A stretch of DNA of 64,000 nt from JACMNW01 sp963708425 (GTDB lineage Bacteria > Pseudomonadota > Alphaproteobacteria > Rhodobacterales > Rhodobacteraceae), in contig OY970206.1 in assembly GCA_963708425.1 (NCBI GenBank), positions 2,852,001 through 2,916,000 on the forward strand, in the 5' to 3' direction. The notes beneath the pieces were generated by a model. It was given only the letters and a program-made list of their open reading frames with translations, was not told the origin of the DNA and did not search any database. Numbering within the stretch: the stretch's first letter is position 1; every line of letters starts with the position of its first letter. Shown in pieces: positions 17,056 through 26,363 of the stretch. The translations under genes and the position numbers were made by a program.

Positions 17056-18176
17056 TACCGGTGGTAAATCTGTTCATTTACGGCACGTTGTGCCACCTGC
17101 CGCTGTTGCGGGTGGTGCTGGGGCATGATGCCGATACCGCAGCTGCCAGACTGGCCGATTATGCGGTGTCTTGGGCGTTCGGGCAGGATTTTCCGATGAT
17201 CGAGCCCTCGGTTGGGGCGTCAGCCTTGGGATTGGTGGTGCGCGGGCTTGATGCGGACGATCTGGCGCGGATTGATTTCTATACGGCTGGGTTCAGCGTG
17301 CAGGCGCATCATTTGCCGGTTCAGACTGCGGTGGGGTCTGAGACCGCGTTGGTCTATTTTCCTGACGCGGCCGTCTGGGCACCGGGGCGGCCTTGGCTGC
17401 TGGCGGACTGGGCTGCGATCTGGGGTGAGACGATTGTTGCGACCGCCGGAGATGTGATGGCGTTGCACGGGCATGTTGAGCCAAAGGCAATTGCGGCGCG
17501 GCGGATGGCGATGCGAGTGCGCGGGGCATCGCGGGTGCGGGCGGCGGTGCCGAGTGCAGCGACGTTGCGACGCAGTATGGCGGCGGGGGATGTCGAGGTT
17601 GCCGCCCGGCACTACCCCTATGCGAATTTCTTTGCTGTTGAGGAATACGACCTTAGCTTTCGCCGCTTTGATGGCACGATGAGCCCAGTGGTCAATCGGG
17701 CGACGTATATCTCGGGCGATGCGGTGACGGTGCTGCCCTATGACCCGGTGCGCGACCGCGTGCTATTGATTGAGCAGTTCCGCGCCGGGCCCTATGCGCG
17801 CGGCGATGCCAATCCGTGGCAAATGGAGGCGATTGCGGGGCGGATTGATCCCGGTGAGACGCCCGAGGACGCGGCGCGCCGGGAAGGTTTTGAAGAGGCC
17901 GGATTGCAGTTGGGCGACTTGCTGCCGCTGGCGGGGTACTATCCGACGCCTGCGGCGAAGACAGAATTTCTGTATTCATTCGTGGCACTTGCCGATTTGC
18001 CGGATGGGGTGGCGGGTGTTTTCGGGGTTGAGGGCGAGGCGGAAGATATTCGTGGCCATCTGGTGCCGTTTGATCGGCTGATGGAACTGGTGGCGTCGGG
18101 CGAGGTGTCGAACGCGCCGCTGATCCTGACCGCGTTGTGGCTGCAGCGCGAACGCGGGCGGCTGCGCGGGTTGTGA
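17031..18176 (+). CDS. trgB: TrgB: cyclotransferase-like plus NUDIX fusion
   Basis: 381 residues. The N-terminal part starts VVNLFIYGTLCHLPLL, the YGTL pocket of gamma-glutamylcyclotransferase-like folds. Residues about 170-381 form a NUDIX hydrolase with the box GRIDPGETPEDAARREGFEEAG, similar to ADP-ribose pyrophosphatase. This two-domain layout fits TrgB. It overlaps trgA and presumably acts with it in tellurite tolerance. The hydrolysed nucleotide is not known from sequence. Confidence 0.85.
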   Translation: MGRKALAIVPVVNLFIYGTLCHLPLLRVVLGHDADTAAARLADYAVSWAFGQDFPMIEPSVGASALGLVVRGLDADDLARIDFYTAGFSVQAHHLPVQTAVGSETALVYFPDAAVWAPGRPWLLADWAAIWGETIVATAGDVMALHGHVEPKAIAARRMAMRVRGASRVRAAVPSAATLRRSMAAGDVEVAARHYPYANFFAVEEYDLSFRRFDGTMSPVVNRATYISGDAVTVLPYDPVRDRVLLIEQFRAGPYARGDANPWQMEAIAGRIDPGETPEDAARREGFEEAGLQLGDLLPLAGYYPTPAAKTEFLYSFVALADLPDGVAGVFGVEGEAEDIRGHLVPFDRLMELVASGEVSNAPLILTALWLQRERGRLRGL

Positions 18177-18189
18177 GGCCCGCGCTTGG

Positions 18190-19365
18190 CTATAGTGCGA
18201 GGCTGGTCCACGCGCCGTTGCGCTTTGAAGAGCGGACGCAGGCATCGACGAAGGCGACGCCTTCGAGCCCCTCTTTCAGGCCGGGAAAGGTGACGGCGGC
18301 ATCGAGGGCCGATCCGTCGCGGCGGGCTTGAATGGCGCGGGCGGCTTCGGCGTAGATGTTGGCGAAACCTTCGAGATAGCCTTCGGGGTGACCTGCCGGA
18401 ATGCGGGTTAGCCGGGCGGCCTCGGGGCCGGTTCCGGTGCCACCGCGGGACAGGCGGTAGCGCGGGGCACCTAAGGGGGTGACCCAAAGATAGTTCGGGT
18501 CTTCCTGTGACCATTCGATGCCAGCTTTGGTGCCGAACACCCGCAGTCGCAGGCCGTTTTCGCAGCCGGAGGCGACCTGGCTGCACCACAACATGCCGCG
18601 CGCGCCACCTTGGTAACGCAGCATGACATGGGCGTTGTCATCGACGCGGCGGCCGGGGACGAAGGATTGCAGATCGGCGGCGAGCGTATCCAGCGTTAGA
18701 CCAGACACGAAATTAGCAAGGTTAAAGGCATGGGTGCCGATATCGCCGGTGGAGCCGCCCGCGCCGGATTTTGCCGGATCGGTGCGCCAGTCGGCTTGTT
18801 TCTGGCCCGAGGCTTCCAACGGTTCGGCCAGCCAATCCTGCGCGTATTCGACTTGCACAAGGCGAATGTCACCCAGCGTGCCCGCATCCACCATCGCCTT
18901 GGCCTGACGGATCATCGGGTAGCCGGTGTAATTGTGGGTCAGGGCGAAGATGACGCCAGAGGCTTCAGCGGCTTTCGCCAGCTTTTTCGCCTCGGGCAGG
19001 GTGGCGGTCAGGGGTTTGTCGCAGATCACGTGGATGCCGCGTTTCAGGAATTGCAGGGCGACGGGGGCGTGCATGTGGTTGGGGGTGACGATGGCCACCA
19101 CTTCGATGCCGTCTTTGCGGCGCGCCTCACGCATGGCCATTTCGGTGAAGTCGGCGTAGGTGCGGTTTTCGGCGACACCCAAATCAGCGCCAGAGGCGGC
19201 AGATTTTTCTGGGTTGGATGAAAAACAGCCTGCAACCAGTTCATATTGATCATCAATCCGAGAAGCGATGCGGTGCACGGCACCGATGAAAGCATCGCGG
19301 CCACCGCCGACCATGCCTAACCTGATGCGCGGGCTGCGGGCGACGTGAGCACCTGTGATTGCCAT
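18190..19365 (-). CDS. Gfo/Idh/MocA family oxidoreductase
   Basis: 391 residues. An N-terminal Rossmann fold (RLGMVGGGRDAFIGAVHRIA) binds NAD(P). The conserved EKP-like segment is VICDKPLTATLPEAKKLA. A C-terminal substrate domain follows. Such enzymes oxidise or reduce sugars and cyclitols. It lies four bases downstream of a TIM-barrel isomerase gene on the same strand, a pairing common in inositol and rare-sugar pathways. Substrate not determinable. Confidence 0.9.
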   Translation of the reverse strand: MAITGAHVARSPRIRLGMVGGGRDAFIGAVHRIASRIDDQYELVAGCFSSNPEKSAASGADLGVAENRTYADFTEMAMREARRKDGIEVVAIVTPNHMHAPVALQFLKRGIHVICDKPLTATLPEAKKLAKAAEASGVIFALTHNYTGYPMIRQAKAMVDAGTLGDIRLVQVEYAQDWLAEPLEASGQKQADWRTDPAKSGAGGSTGDIGTHAFNLANFVSGLTLDTLAADLQSFVPGRRVDDNAHVMLRYQGGARGMLWCSQVASGCENGLRLRVFGTKAGIEWSQEDPNYLWVTPLGAPRYRLSRGGTGTGPEAARLTRIPAGHPEGYLEGFANIYAEAARAIQARRDGSALDAAVTFPGLKEGLEGVAFVDACVRSSKRNGAWTSLAL

Positions 19366-19368
19366 GGT

Positions 19369-20424
19369 TTACTCCAATCCCAACATGCGGCGGTTGGCGG
19401 CGTGATCTGTGCCTGCGTCCGCGAAATCATCGAAGGCGCGTTCAGTTACCCGGATGATGTGGGCGCGGACGAACTCGGAGCCTTCGCGAGCGCCGTCTTC
19501 GGGGTGTTTGATGGCACATTCCCATTCGACCACAGCCCAACCGTCAAAGCCGTATTGCGTGAGTTTTGAGAAGACTGATCCGAAATCGACCTGGCCGTCA
19601 CCAAGCGACCGGAACCGCCCGGCGCGGTTTACCCATGATTGGTAGCCACCATAGACGCCTTGCCGCCCCGTGGGGTTCAGTTCGGCATCCTTGACGTGGA
19701 ACATCTTTATGCGGTCATGGTAGATGTCGATGTTATCAAGATAATCAAGGTGTTGCAGCACATAGTGGGATGGGTCGTAGAGCATGTTGGCGCGTTTGTG
19801 GTTGCCGACGCGTTCAAGAAACATCTCGAACGTCACACCATCATGCAGGTCTTCGCCGGGGTGAATTTCGTAACACACGTCGACGCCACAATCTTCGGCA
19901 TGATCCAGGATCGGTTGCCAGCGCTTGGCGAGTTCGTCAAACGCGGCTTCGACCAAGCCTGCGGGGCGCTGGGGCCATGGGTAGACGTAGGGCCACGCCA
20001 AGGCGCCGGAGAAGGTGGCATGGGCGGTCAGACCAAGGTTTTTGGAGGCGGTCAGCGCCATTTTGACCTGTTCCACGGCCCAAGCCTGACGCGCCTTGGG
20101 GTTGCCGCGAACGGCAGGGGCGGCAAAGCCATCGAAGGCGTCGTCATAGGCGGGGTGGACGGCGACGAGTTGGCCTTGAAGGTGGGTAGAAAGCTCTGTA
20201 ACGGCAATGCCGGATTCTGCGGCGATGCCTTTGAATTCATCGCAGTAGCCTTTGGATTTAGAGGCTTTTTCCAGATCGAACAGCCGCGCATCCCAGGTGG
20301 GGATTTGCACGCCAACATAACCAGCGTCGGCGGCCCATTCGGTGATGCTGCGCCACGAATTGAACGGGGCGGCGTCACCTGCGAACTGTGCCAGAAACAG
20401 GGCCGGGCCCTTCATGGTTTTCAT
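19369..20424 (-). CDS. Sugar phosphate isomerase/epimerase (TIM barrel)
   Basis: 351 residues of the xylose isomerase-like TIM-barrel family. Metal-binding carboxylates and histidines appear in VCYEIHPGEDLHDG, LYDPSHYVLQ, MFHVKDAELN and AVVEWECAIKH. GGGAGG directly precedes the ATG at 20424; the frame extends further but without such a site. It heads a two-gene operon with the Gfo/Idh oxidoreductase and is divergent from a GntR regulator. Confidence 0.88.
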   Translation of the reverse strand: MKTMKGPALFLAQFAGDAAPFNSWRSITEWAADAGYVGVQIPTWDARLFDLEKASKSKGYCDEFKGIAAESGIAVTELSTHLQGQLVAVHPAYDDAFDGFAAPAVRGNPKARQAWAVEQVKMALTASKNLGLTAHATFSGALAWPYVYPWPQRPAGLVEAAFDELAKRWQPILDHAEDCGVDVCYEIHPGEDLHDGVTFEMFLERVGNHKRANMLYDPSHYVLQHLDYLDNIDIYHDRIKMFHVKDAELNPTGRQGVYGGYQSWVNRAGRFRSLGDGQVDFGSVFSKLTQYGFDGWAVVEWECAIKHPEDGAREGSEFVRAHIIRVTERAFDDFADAGTDHAANRRMLGLE

Positions 20425-20645
20425 TGATTTTCCTCCCAAGGGCGATTGCCTTGATCCGCAATGGCTACTGGCAGCGGTGCTGCGTTTGGCGGATGTTGCC
20501 ATGAGGATTGGCGTGAGGGAAGGGGGCGGCGGCGGAATAGTTGGCGCTGATGGGGGCGGGAGCGGCTGGCCCGAAGTCATTCGGCTTGATTGCAGCCGTC
20601 CCCCCCGGCATAAGCGGCTTTCGGGGAATTATTGGTTTGGGGCGG

Positions 20646-21305
20646 ATGGACGCTGATACTCGCAAGATACCATCGCATGAAGTGACCTATGGCCGTTTGC
20701 GCGACATGGTGCTGTTCGGGCATTTGGTGCCGGGGCAGCCAGTGACAATTCAGGGCCTGATCCGCGATCTGGATGCCGGCATGACGCCAGTGCGCGAGGC
20801 GATCCGACGGTTGGCTGCCGAGGGGGCGTTGCTGCCGCAGGGCAATCGGCGGGTGTCAGTGCCGCATCTGACGCCAGCGTTGGTGGATCAGGTGGCGTTT
20901 GCGCGGCTGTCGATCGAGCCGAGGCTGGCGGAATTGGCGCAAGGGGCGATGACGCCGGATCTGATAGACCGATTGACAAGCATTGACGCGCAGGTTGACC
21001 GGGCCATTCAAGCGGGCGATGTGCCGGGCTATCTGGAGGCCAATCATCGGTTTCACTTTGCGCTTTATGATGCGTCGGAAGCGCCGGTTCTGGTGGATAT
21101 TGCGCGGTCGCTTTGGCTGCGGTTTGGGCCCTCCTTGCGGGTTGTTTGTGCGCATTATGGCGCGCAATCCTTGCCCGATCGCCATGGCGAAGCGTTGGCG
21201 GCAATGCGGGCGGGCGATGGCGCGGGTCTGGCACGCGCGATTGAACGTGACATAGCTCAGGGGCTTGATCAGGTGCGGCAGGCGCTGGCGAGCGGAGAAA
21301 TTTGA
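20646..21305 (+). CDS. GntR/FadR-type transcriptional regulator
   Basis: 219 residues. The N-terminal winged helix includes VTIQGLIRDLDAGMTPVREAIRRL, the GntR helix-turn-helix. The C-terminal part is an all-helical FCD effector domain with possible metal histidines (EANHRFHFALYD). It is divergent from the isomerase operon and lies just upstream of a class III aminotransferase. A perfect palindrome overlaps its stop codon, suggesting it controls the aminotransferase. Confidence 0.9.
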   Translation: MDADTRKIPSHEVTYGRLRDMVLFGHLVPGQPVTIQGLIRDLDAGMTPVREAIRRLAAEGALLPQGNRRVSVPHLTPALVDQVAFARLSIEPRLAELAQGAMTPDLIDRLTSIDAQVDRAIQAGDVPGYLEANHRFHFALYDASEAPVLVDIARSLWLRFGPSLRVVCAHYGAQSLPDRHGEALAAMRAGDGAGLARAIERDIAQGLDQVRQALASGEI

Positions 21306-21341
21306 TCAAATTTCTTGAACTCGTGAGAATTTGATCATATT
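21298..21341 (+). promoter_or_regulatory. Twin TTTGATCA operator boxes
   Basis: AAATTTGATCAAATTT (21298-21313) is an exact 16-base palindrome. A near copy, AATTTGATCATATT, lies at 21328-21341. Their TGATCA centres are 29 bases apart. TGATCA-centred palindromes are typical targets of FadR/GntR regulators. The pair lies between the GntR gene and the aminotransferase start at 21402. Confidence 0.65.
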
Positions 21342-21401
21342 GTGAGGGCGCAAGTTGGGGCAGGCCCTGACCGTTTCATCCAAAATCGCAGCGAGGCCGC
21401 C

Positions 21402-22796
21402 ATGAACATGATCACAAATCACCTGCCGACGGCGGAATTGCAGGCATTGGATGCAGCCCACCACATGCATCCGTTCACCGATAACGGCGAGCTGGCGGCG
21501 CGCGGCGCACGGGTGATGACGCAAGCCAAGGGCGTTTGGCTGACCGATAGCGATGGCAACAAGATCATTGATGGCATGGCGGGCTTGTGGTGCGTCAACA
21601 TCGGCTATGGACGCGATGAATTGGCGGATGTGGCGGCACGGCAGATCAAAGAGCTGTGCTATTACAACACGTTCTTCATGACCACGCATGTGCCGGCGAT
21701 TGCGCTGGCGGCGAAAATTGCCGAATTGGCACCGGGTGATTTGAACCATGTGTTCTTTGCCGGGTCGGGATCGGAGGCGAATGATACCAACATCCGGCTG
21801 GTGCGCCGGTATTGGGATATCAAAGGGCATCCGGAAAAGCGCGTGTTCATCAGCCGCAAGAATGGCTACCACGGGTCGACCATGGGTGGCGGATCGCTTG
21901 GCGGCATGACCTATATTCATGCGCATGGCGGGTTGATCGACGGTATTGTGCACATCGGGCAGCCGCATTGGTATGCCGAAGGCGGCGATATGACACCCGA
22001 GGCGTTCGGGTTGCTGCGGGCGCAGGAGCTTGAGGCGAAGATTTTGGAATTGGGCGTTGATAAGGTGGCGGCGTTTATTGCCGAGCCTATTCAGGGCGCG
22101 GGCGGCGTGATTGTACCGCCTTCGACCTATTGGCCGGAAATTCAGCGCATCGTCGATAAGTACGGGATTTTGTTGATTGCCGATGAGGTGATTACGGGAT
22201 TTGGTCGGACTGGTAACTGGTTTGGGTCGGAAACCTTTGGCATTCGGCCACATATCATGACGATCGCGAAGGGGCTGTCGTCGGGGTATATGCCAATCGG
22301 TGGGTCTGTGGTGTGTGACGAGATTGCGCATACGTTCGAAGGCTCGGGCGATTTCAACCACGGCTACACCTATTCCGGGCATCCGGTGGCGGCGGCTGTG
22401 GCGTTGGAAAACCTGCGGATCATTCAGGAAGAAGGCATTGTCGAGCATGTGCGCGATGTGGCGCATCCCTACTTGGCGGAACGCTGGAATGCGCTGACCG
22501 ATCATCCGATGGTGGGCGAGGCAAAGCTGGTGGGGCTGATGGGGTCTATCGCGCTGACGCCGAACAAGGAAACGCGGGCGAAGTTTGCGTCGGAGGCGGG
22601 CAAGGTTGGGTTCCGCACGCGCGAGCGGTGTTTTGCCAACAATCTGGTGATGCGGCATGTCGGAGATCGAATGATCATCGCGCCGCCCTTGGTGATTACG
22701 CCGGACGAGATTGACGTGTTGATGGCACGGGCAAGGAAATCGCTGGACGAAAGCTATGCCGGGCTGAAGGCGGATGGGATGTTCGTGGCAGCTTGA
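21402..22796 (+). CDS. Class III (omega) aminotransferase
   Basis: 464 residues, fold type I PLP enzyme. Signatures are the glycine-rich GSGSEANDTNIRLV, the Asp of IADEVITGFGRTGNWFG, and the PLP lysine in MTIAKGLSSGYMPIGG. The class covers omega-amino acid:pyruvate, beta-alanine and polyamine aminotransferases; I cannot assign the donor. GAGG precedes the ATG at 21402. The upstream operator-like boxes and GntR gene suggest substrate-induced expression. Confidence 0.92.
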   Translation: MNMITNHLPTAELQALDAAHHMHPFTDNGELAARGARVMTQAKGVWLTDSDGNKIIDGMAGLWCVNIGYGRDELADVAARQIKELCYYNTFFMTTHVPAIALAAKIAELAPGDLNHVFFAGSGSEANDTNIRLVRRYWDIKGHPEKRVFISRKNGYHGSTMGGGSLGGMTYIHAHGGLIDGIVHIGQPHWYAEGGDMTPEAFGLLRAQELEAKILELGVDKVAAFIAEPIQGAGGVIVPPSTYWPEIQRIVDKYGILLIADEVITGFGRTGNWFGSETFGIRPHIMTIAKGLSSGYMPIGGSVVCDEIAHTFEGSGDFNHGYTYSGHPVAAAVALENLRIIQEEGIVEHVRDVAHPYLAERWNALTDHPMVGEAKLVGLMGSIALTPNKETRAKFASEAGKVGFRTRERCFANNLVMRHVGDRMIIAPPLVITPDEIDVLMARARKSLDESYAGLKADGMFVAA

Positions 22797-22905
22797 ATCA
22801 GGGGCGTTCTGGTGAAGGGCGCTTTTGCCGATAACGGGGCAGGGGTTCTTGAGTTTGGTGCAGCAGACCCCTACACAAGTGGGAAAGCGCCAAAAGGAAT
22901 ATGCC

Positions 22906-23940
22906 ATGCGGATTTACAGTGATCTTGCGGATGCCGTCGGGAAAACCCCGCTTTTGCGGATGAGACAAGCGTCGGAACTGACGGGCTGTGAAATTCTGGG
23001 CAAGGCGGAGTTTCTGAACCCTGGCCAGTCGGTCAAGGACCGGGCGGCGCTGTACATCATCAAGGATGCAATTGCGAAGGGGCAACTGAAACCCGGCGGC
23101 ACCATTGTTGAAGGCACGGCGGGGAATACCGGGATCGGACTGGCGCTGGTGGGGGCGTCGATGGGATTTCGGACGGTGATTGTCATCCCGGAAACGCAGA
23201 GCCAGGAAAAGAAGGATATGCTGCGGCTTGCCGGGGCGGAATTGGTGCAGGTGCCAGCGGCGCCCTATAAAAATCCGAACAATTATGTGCGCTATTCGGG
23301 GCGTTTGGCGGATGCACTTGCCAAAACCGAACCTAATGGCGCGATCTGGGCCAATCAGTTTGACAACGTGGCGAACCGGCAGGCGCATATCGAGACGACC
23401 GGGCCGGAGATTTGGGATCAGTTGGATGGCAAGGTGCACGGCTTTGTCTGCGCCGTAGGTACGGGGGGCACTTTGGCGGGCGTCGCGATGGCTTTGCAGC
23501 CGAAAGGTGTGAAAATCGGTCTTGCTGACCCGGAAGGTGCGGCGCTGCACAGTTTCTACACGACTGGCACGTTGGATGCACCCGGAACGTCGATCACCGA
23601 GGGCATCGGGCAAGGGCGCATTACGGCCAATCTTGAAGGCTTTACGCCGGATTTCAGCTATCGCATTCCGGATGCCGAGGCGTTGCCGATTGTGTTTGAC
23701 CTGCTGCGCGACGAAGGGCTTTGCATGGGCGGATCGACGGGCATTAACCTTGCTGGGGCGATACGGATGGCGCGCGATATGGGGCCGGGGCATACCATTG
23801 TCACCATCCTGTGTGACTACGGCAGCCGCTATCAATCGAAGCTGTATAACCCCGCATTCCTGAAGGAAAAAGGCTTGCCGGTACCGGATTGGTTGGACCG
23901 TGGGCCGCGTGCCATTCCAACTGTGTTCGAAGACGCATGA
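22906..23940 (+). CDS. cysK: Cysteine synthase A
   Basis: 344 residues. The PLP lysine sits in NPGQSVKDRAALY, the substrate loop is EGTAGNTGIGLA, and the phosphate-binding loop is AVGTGGTLAGV. It makes cysteine from O-acetylserine and sulfide. It is slightly longer at the C-terminus than the E. coli enzyme. AAGGA precedes the ATG at 22906. Its stop overlaps the start of the MscS gene. In R. sphaeroides cysK is close to trgAB; here 4.7 kb of other genes intervene. Confidence 0.95.
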   Translation: MRIYSDLADAVGKTPLLRMRQASELTGCEILGKAEFLNPGQSVKDRAALYIIKDAIAKGQLKPGGTIVEGTAGNTGIGLALVGASMGFRTVIVIPETQSQEKKDMLRLAGAELVQVPAAPYKNPNNYVRYSGRLADALAKTEPNGAIWANQFDNVANRQAHIETTGPEIWDQLDGKVHGFVCAVGTGGTLAGVAMALQPKGVKIGLADPEGAALHSFYTTGTLDAPGTSITEGIGQGRITANLEGFTPDFSYRIPDAEALPIVFDLLRDEGLCMGGSTGINLAGAIRMARDMGPGHTIVTILCDYGSRYQSKLYNPAFLKEKGLPVPDWLDRGPRAIPTVFEDA

Positions 23941-26363
23941 CAGGCACATTCGGCAGGGCATTTGCGGCACTGCTGCTGGCGCTGACGATTGGCTTTACGT
24001 TCGGCGCGGCGTCGCTGGCGCAGACCGCTGACGATACGGCAGTGGCGGCTGATGACGTTGCTGCCCCAAGCTCGCTTGACTATGCCGCATGGGCTGAAAT
24101 GGCAGGTCGCGCGGAAGGTGTGATCGCTGACCGTGCGACACCGGGCGACATTCTGGAGCAAGTGCGTGCACAGCTGGTCGATTGGCGCGAGGCGTTTTTG
24201 GTGGCACAAAGTGCGAATTCGGCGCGTATTGCCAGTTTGCGCAGCCAGATCGCCGCACTTGGCCCGGCGCCCGCCGAAGGTACGGTTGAGGCGACCGAAA
24301 TTGCCGATCGCCGCACGGAATTGTCGGACCAGCTGGTGCGCCTGCAAGCCCCTGGTATTGCGGCGGACGAGGCTTATAGCCGGGCCGATGGCCTGATCCG
24401 CGAGATTGATTTGTTGCTGCGCGAACGGCAGGCGGATGAACTGCTGCGCCTTTGGCCCGCCCCGATCAACCCGGCAAACTGGCCTGCGGCGGTGCGGGCG
24501 CTGTCGTCGGTTGCAGTTGGGCTTTGGACGGAAACTGCAAGCCAATGGCAGCGCGCCGATGCGCTGACGCAACTTGGCGATAATTTCCCACTAATAGTGC
24601 TGTTTTTGGCGCTGACAGGCGGGCTTTTGTGGCGCGGGCGGGCGTGGATTGAACGGCTTGTGCAGCGGCTGCAGAACAAGGCGTCGGCGCGCGGGCGCAG
24701 GTTATGGAGCCTGATCGCGTCACTTGGGCAGATAGCCATTCCGACGATTGGGGTGCTGGCGCTGACGAAGGCACTGCAATTGACGGGGATGCTGGGGCCG
24801 CAGGGCGACAGTATCGTGCAAAGTTTGGCCGAGATTGGCTTTGTGTTTTTTGCCGCCGTCTGGCTGGGCGGGCAGATATTTCCGCTGGTTCCTACTGCCG
24901 ACACAGTGCTGCGCCTAAGCGACGATCGGCGTGCCAAGGGGCGGTTTGCCAGCAGTGCCTTTGGGCTGCTGCTGGGGCTGGAGATTCTGCGCAAAGCGGT
25001 GCTGGAGCCGATTGGAGCGGGTGAGGCGGCACTGGCCGTGCTGCAATTCCCGATACTGGTGTTGGGCGGGTTGGTGCTTTTGCGGCTGGGCCATATTTTG
25101 CGCAGACACAAGTCGGCTGAGGCTGGCGACGATATCCCAGCGTTCCGGAACCGTGTTTTGCGGCTGCTGGCGCAAGCGGCGGTGATTGTCGGCGTGCTGG
25201 GGCCGGTGTTGGCGGCCGTCGGCTATGTTGCGGCGGGGGCGGCGCTGATTTTTCCTGCCGGGCTTTCGTTGGCGCTGGTGGCGCTGTTGTTCATTTTGCA
25301 GCAGGTGGTGGACGATCTTTTTGCGCTGCTGATCCGCAATACTGATCCGGGGCGGGTAGCGCTGGTGCCAGTGCTGGTCAGTTTTGCGTTGACGCTGGCA
25401 AATTTGCCTTTGTTCGCCCTGATCTGGGGCGCGCGGTTTGAAGACCTGACCGAACTTTGGACGCGGTTCCGCGAGGGCTTTCAGCTGGGTGACACCCGGA
25501 TTTCACCGACGGATTTCCTGTTTTTCGCGGTGATCTTCGCGGTCGGCTATATGCTGACGCGTCTGTTTCAGGGCGCCCTGAAATCGACAGTTCTGCCGAA
25601 GACCAGCCTTGATCAGGGTGGCCAGAATGCCATTGTGGCGGGAGTTGGCTATATCGGGATCTTTCTGGCGGGGTTGATCGCAATCAATTCGACGGGGATT
25701 GATCTGTCGGGCCTTGCCATCGTTGCTGGTGCCTTGTCGGTTGGCATTGGTTTTGGCCTGCAAAACATCGTGTCGAACTTTGTGTCCGGCATCATCTTGC
25801 TGATCGAGCGCCCAGTGTCGGAGGGCGACTGGATCGAGGTTGGCAATGTGCAGGGCATTGTGCGGGCAATCTCTGTGCGGTCCACCAGGATACAGACGTT
25901 TGACCGGACCGATGTGATTGTGCCCAATACTGATCTGGTGGCGGGGCGGGTGACAAACTGGACCCGCTTCAATCTGACGGGGCGTCTGATTGTGCCGGTT
26001 GGCGTGGTGTTTGACAGCGATACCCGGCAAGTAGAGCGGATTTTGCGGGAGATTGCCGAAGCGCAGCCGATGGCGATTCTGAACCCGCCGCCAGTGGTGG
26101 CGTTCACGGGATTCGGGCCTGATGCGATGACGTTCGAAATTCGGGTGATCCTGCGGGATGTGAATTTCACGCTGGAGGTGCGATCAGAGATCAATCATCA
26201 GATCGTTGAACACTTTGCGGCTGCTGGTATCGGTCTTGCGCATAGCTCTCGCGAGTTGACGCACCGATTTGCGGCAGAGCGGGCAGCGGCCGAGAGGGTG
26301 GAGCCTGTGGTATTGCCAAAAGCCGCGCCCAAGCCCGAGGTATCGAAAGGTGCGCCGAAATGA
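23937..26363 (+). CDS. Large MscS-type mechanosensitive channel
   Basis: 808 residues. A signal peptide (to about residue 28) leads into a periplasmic helical domain of DUF3772 type (residues 40-200). About ten membrane helices follow. The MscS core includes the pore helix GALSVGIGFGLQNIVSNF and the beta domain ERPVSEGDWIEVGNVQG. A Pro/Lys tail closes it. It probably releases solutes on osmotic downshock. The ATG overlaps the cysK stop and its own stop overlaps alaX, so translation of the three is likely coupled. Confidence 0.92.
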   Translation: MTGTFGRAFAALLLALTIGFTFGAASLAQTADDTAVAADDVAAPSSLDYAAWAEMAGRAEGVIADRATPGDILEQVRAQLVDWREAFLVAQSANSARIASLRSQIAALGPAPAEGTVEATEIADRRTELSDQLVRLQAPGIAADEAYSRADGLIREIDLLLRERQADELLRLWPAPINPANWPAAVRALSSVAVGLWTETASQWQRADALTQLGDNFPLIVLFLALTGGLLWRGRAWIERLVQRLQNKASARGRRLWSLIASLGQIAIPTIGVLALTKALQLTGMLGPQGDSIVQSLAEIGFVFFAAVWLGGQIFPLVPTADTVLRLSDDRRAKGRFASSAFGLLLGLEILRKAVLEPIGAGEAALAVLQFPILVLGGLVLLRLGHILRRHKSAEAGDDIPAFRNRVLRLLAQAAVIVGVLGPVLAAVGYVAAGAALIFPAGLSLALVALLFILQQVVDDLFALLIRNTDPGRVALVPVLVSFALTLANLPLFALIWGARFEDLTELWTRFREGFQLGDTRISPTDFLFFAVIFAVGYMLTRLFQGALKSTVLPKTSLDQGGQNAIVAGVGYIGIFLAGLIAINSTGIDLSGLAIVAGALSVGIGFGLQNIVSNFVSGIILLIERPVSEGDWIEVGNVQGIVRAISVRSTRIQTFDRTDVIVPNTDLVAGRVTNWTRFNLTGRLIVPVGVVFDSDTRQVERILREIAEAQPMAILNPPPVVAFTGFGPDAMTFEIRVILRDVNFTLEVRSEINHQIVEHFAAAGIGLAHSSRELTHRFAAERAAAERVEPVVLPKAAPKPEVSKGAPK

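Noticed and set aside
21306..22907. A long open frame (over 500 codons) on the minus strand opposite the aminotransferase
   Set aside because: It mirrors the codon bias of the G+C-rich sense gene, is rich in His, Arg and Pro, and has no motif or ribosome site. The sense strand encodes a clear PLP enzyme.
22798..23970. Minus-strand frame opposite cysK
   Set aside because: Arg/His-rich antisense frame without motifs; cysK on the plus strand has all expected signatures.
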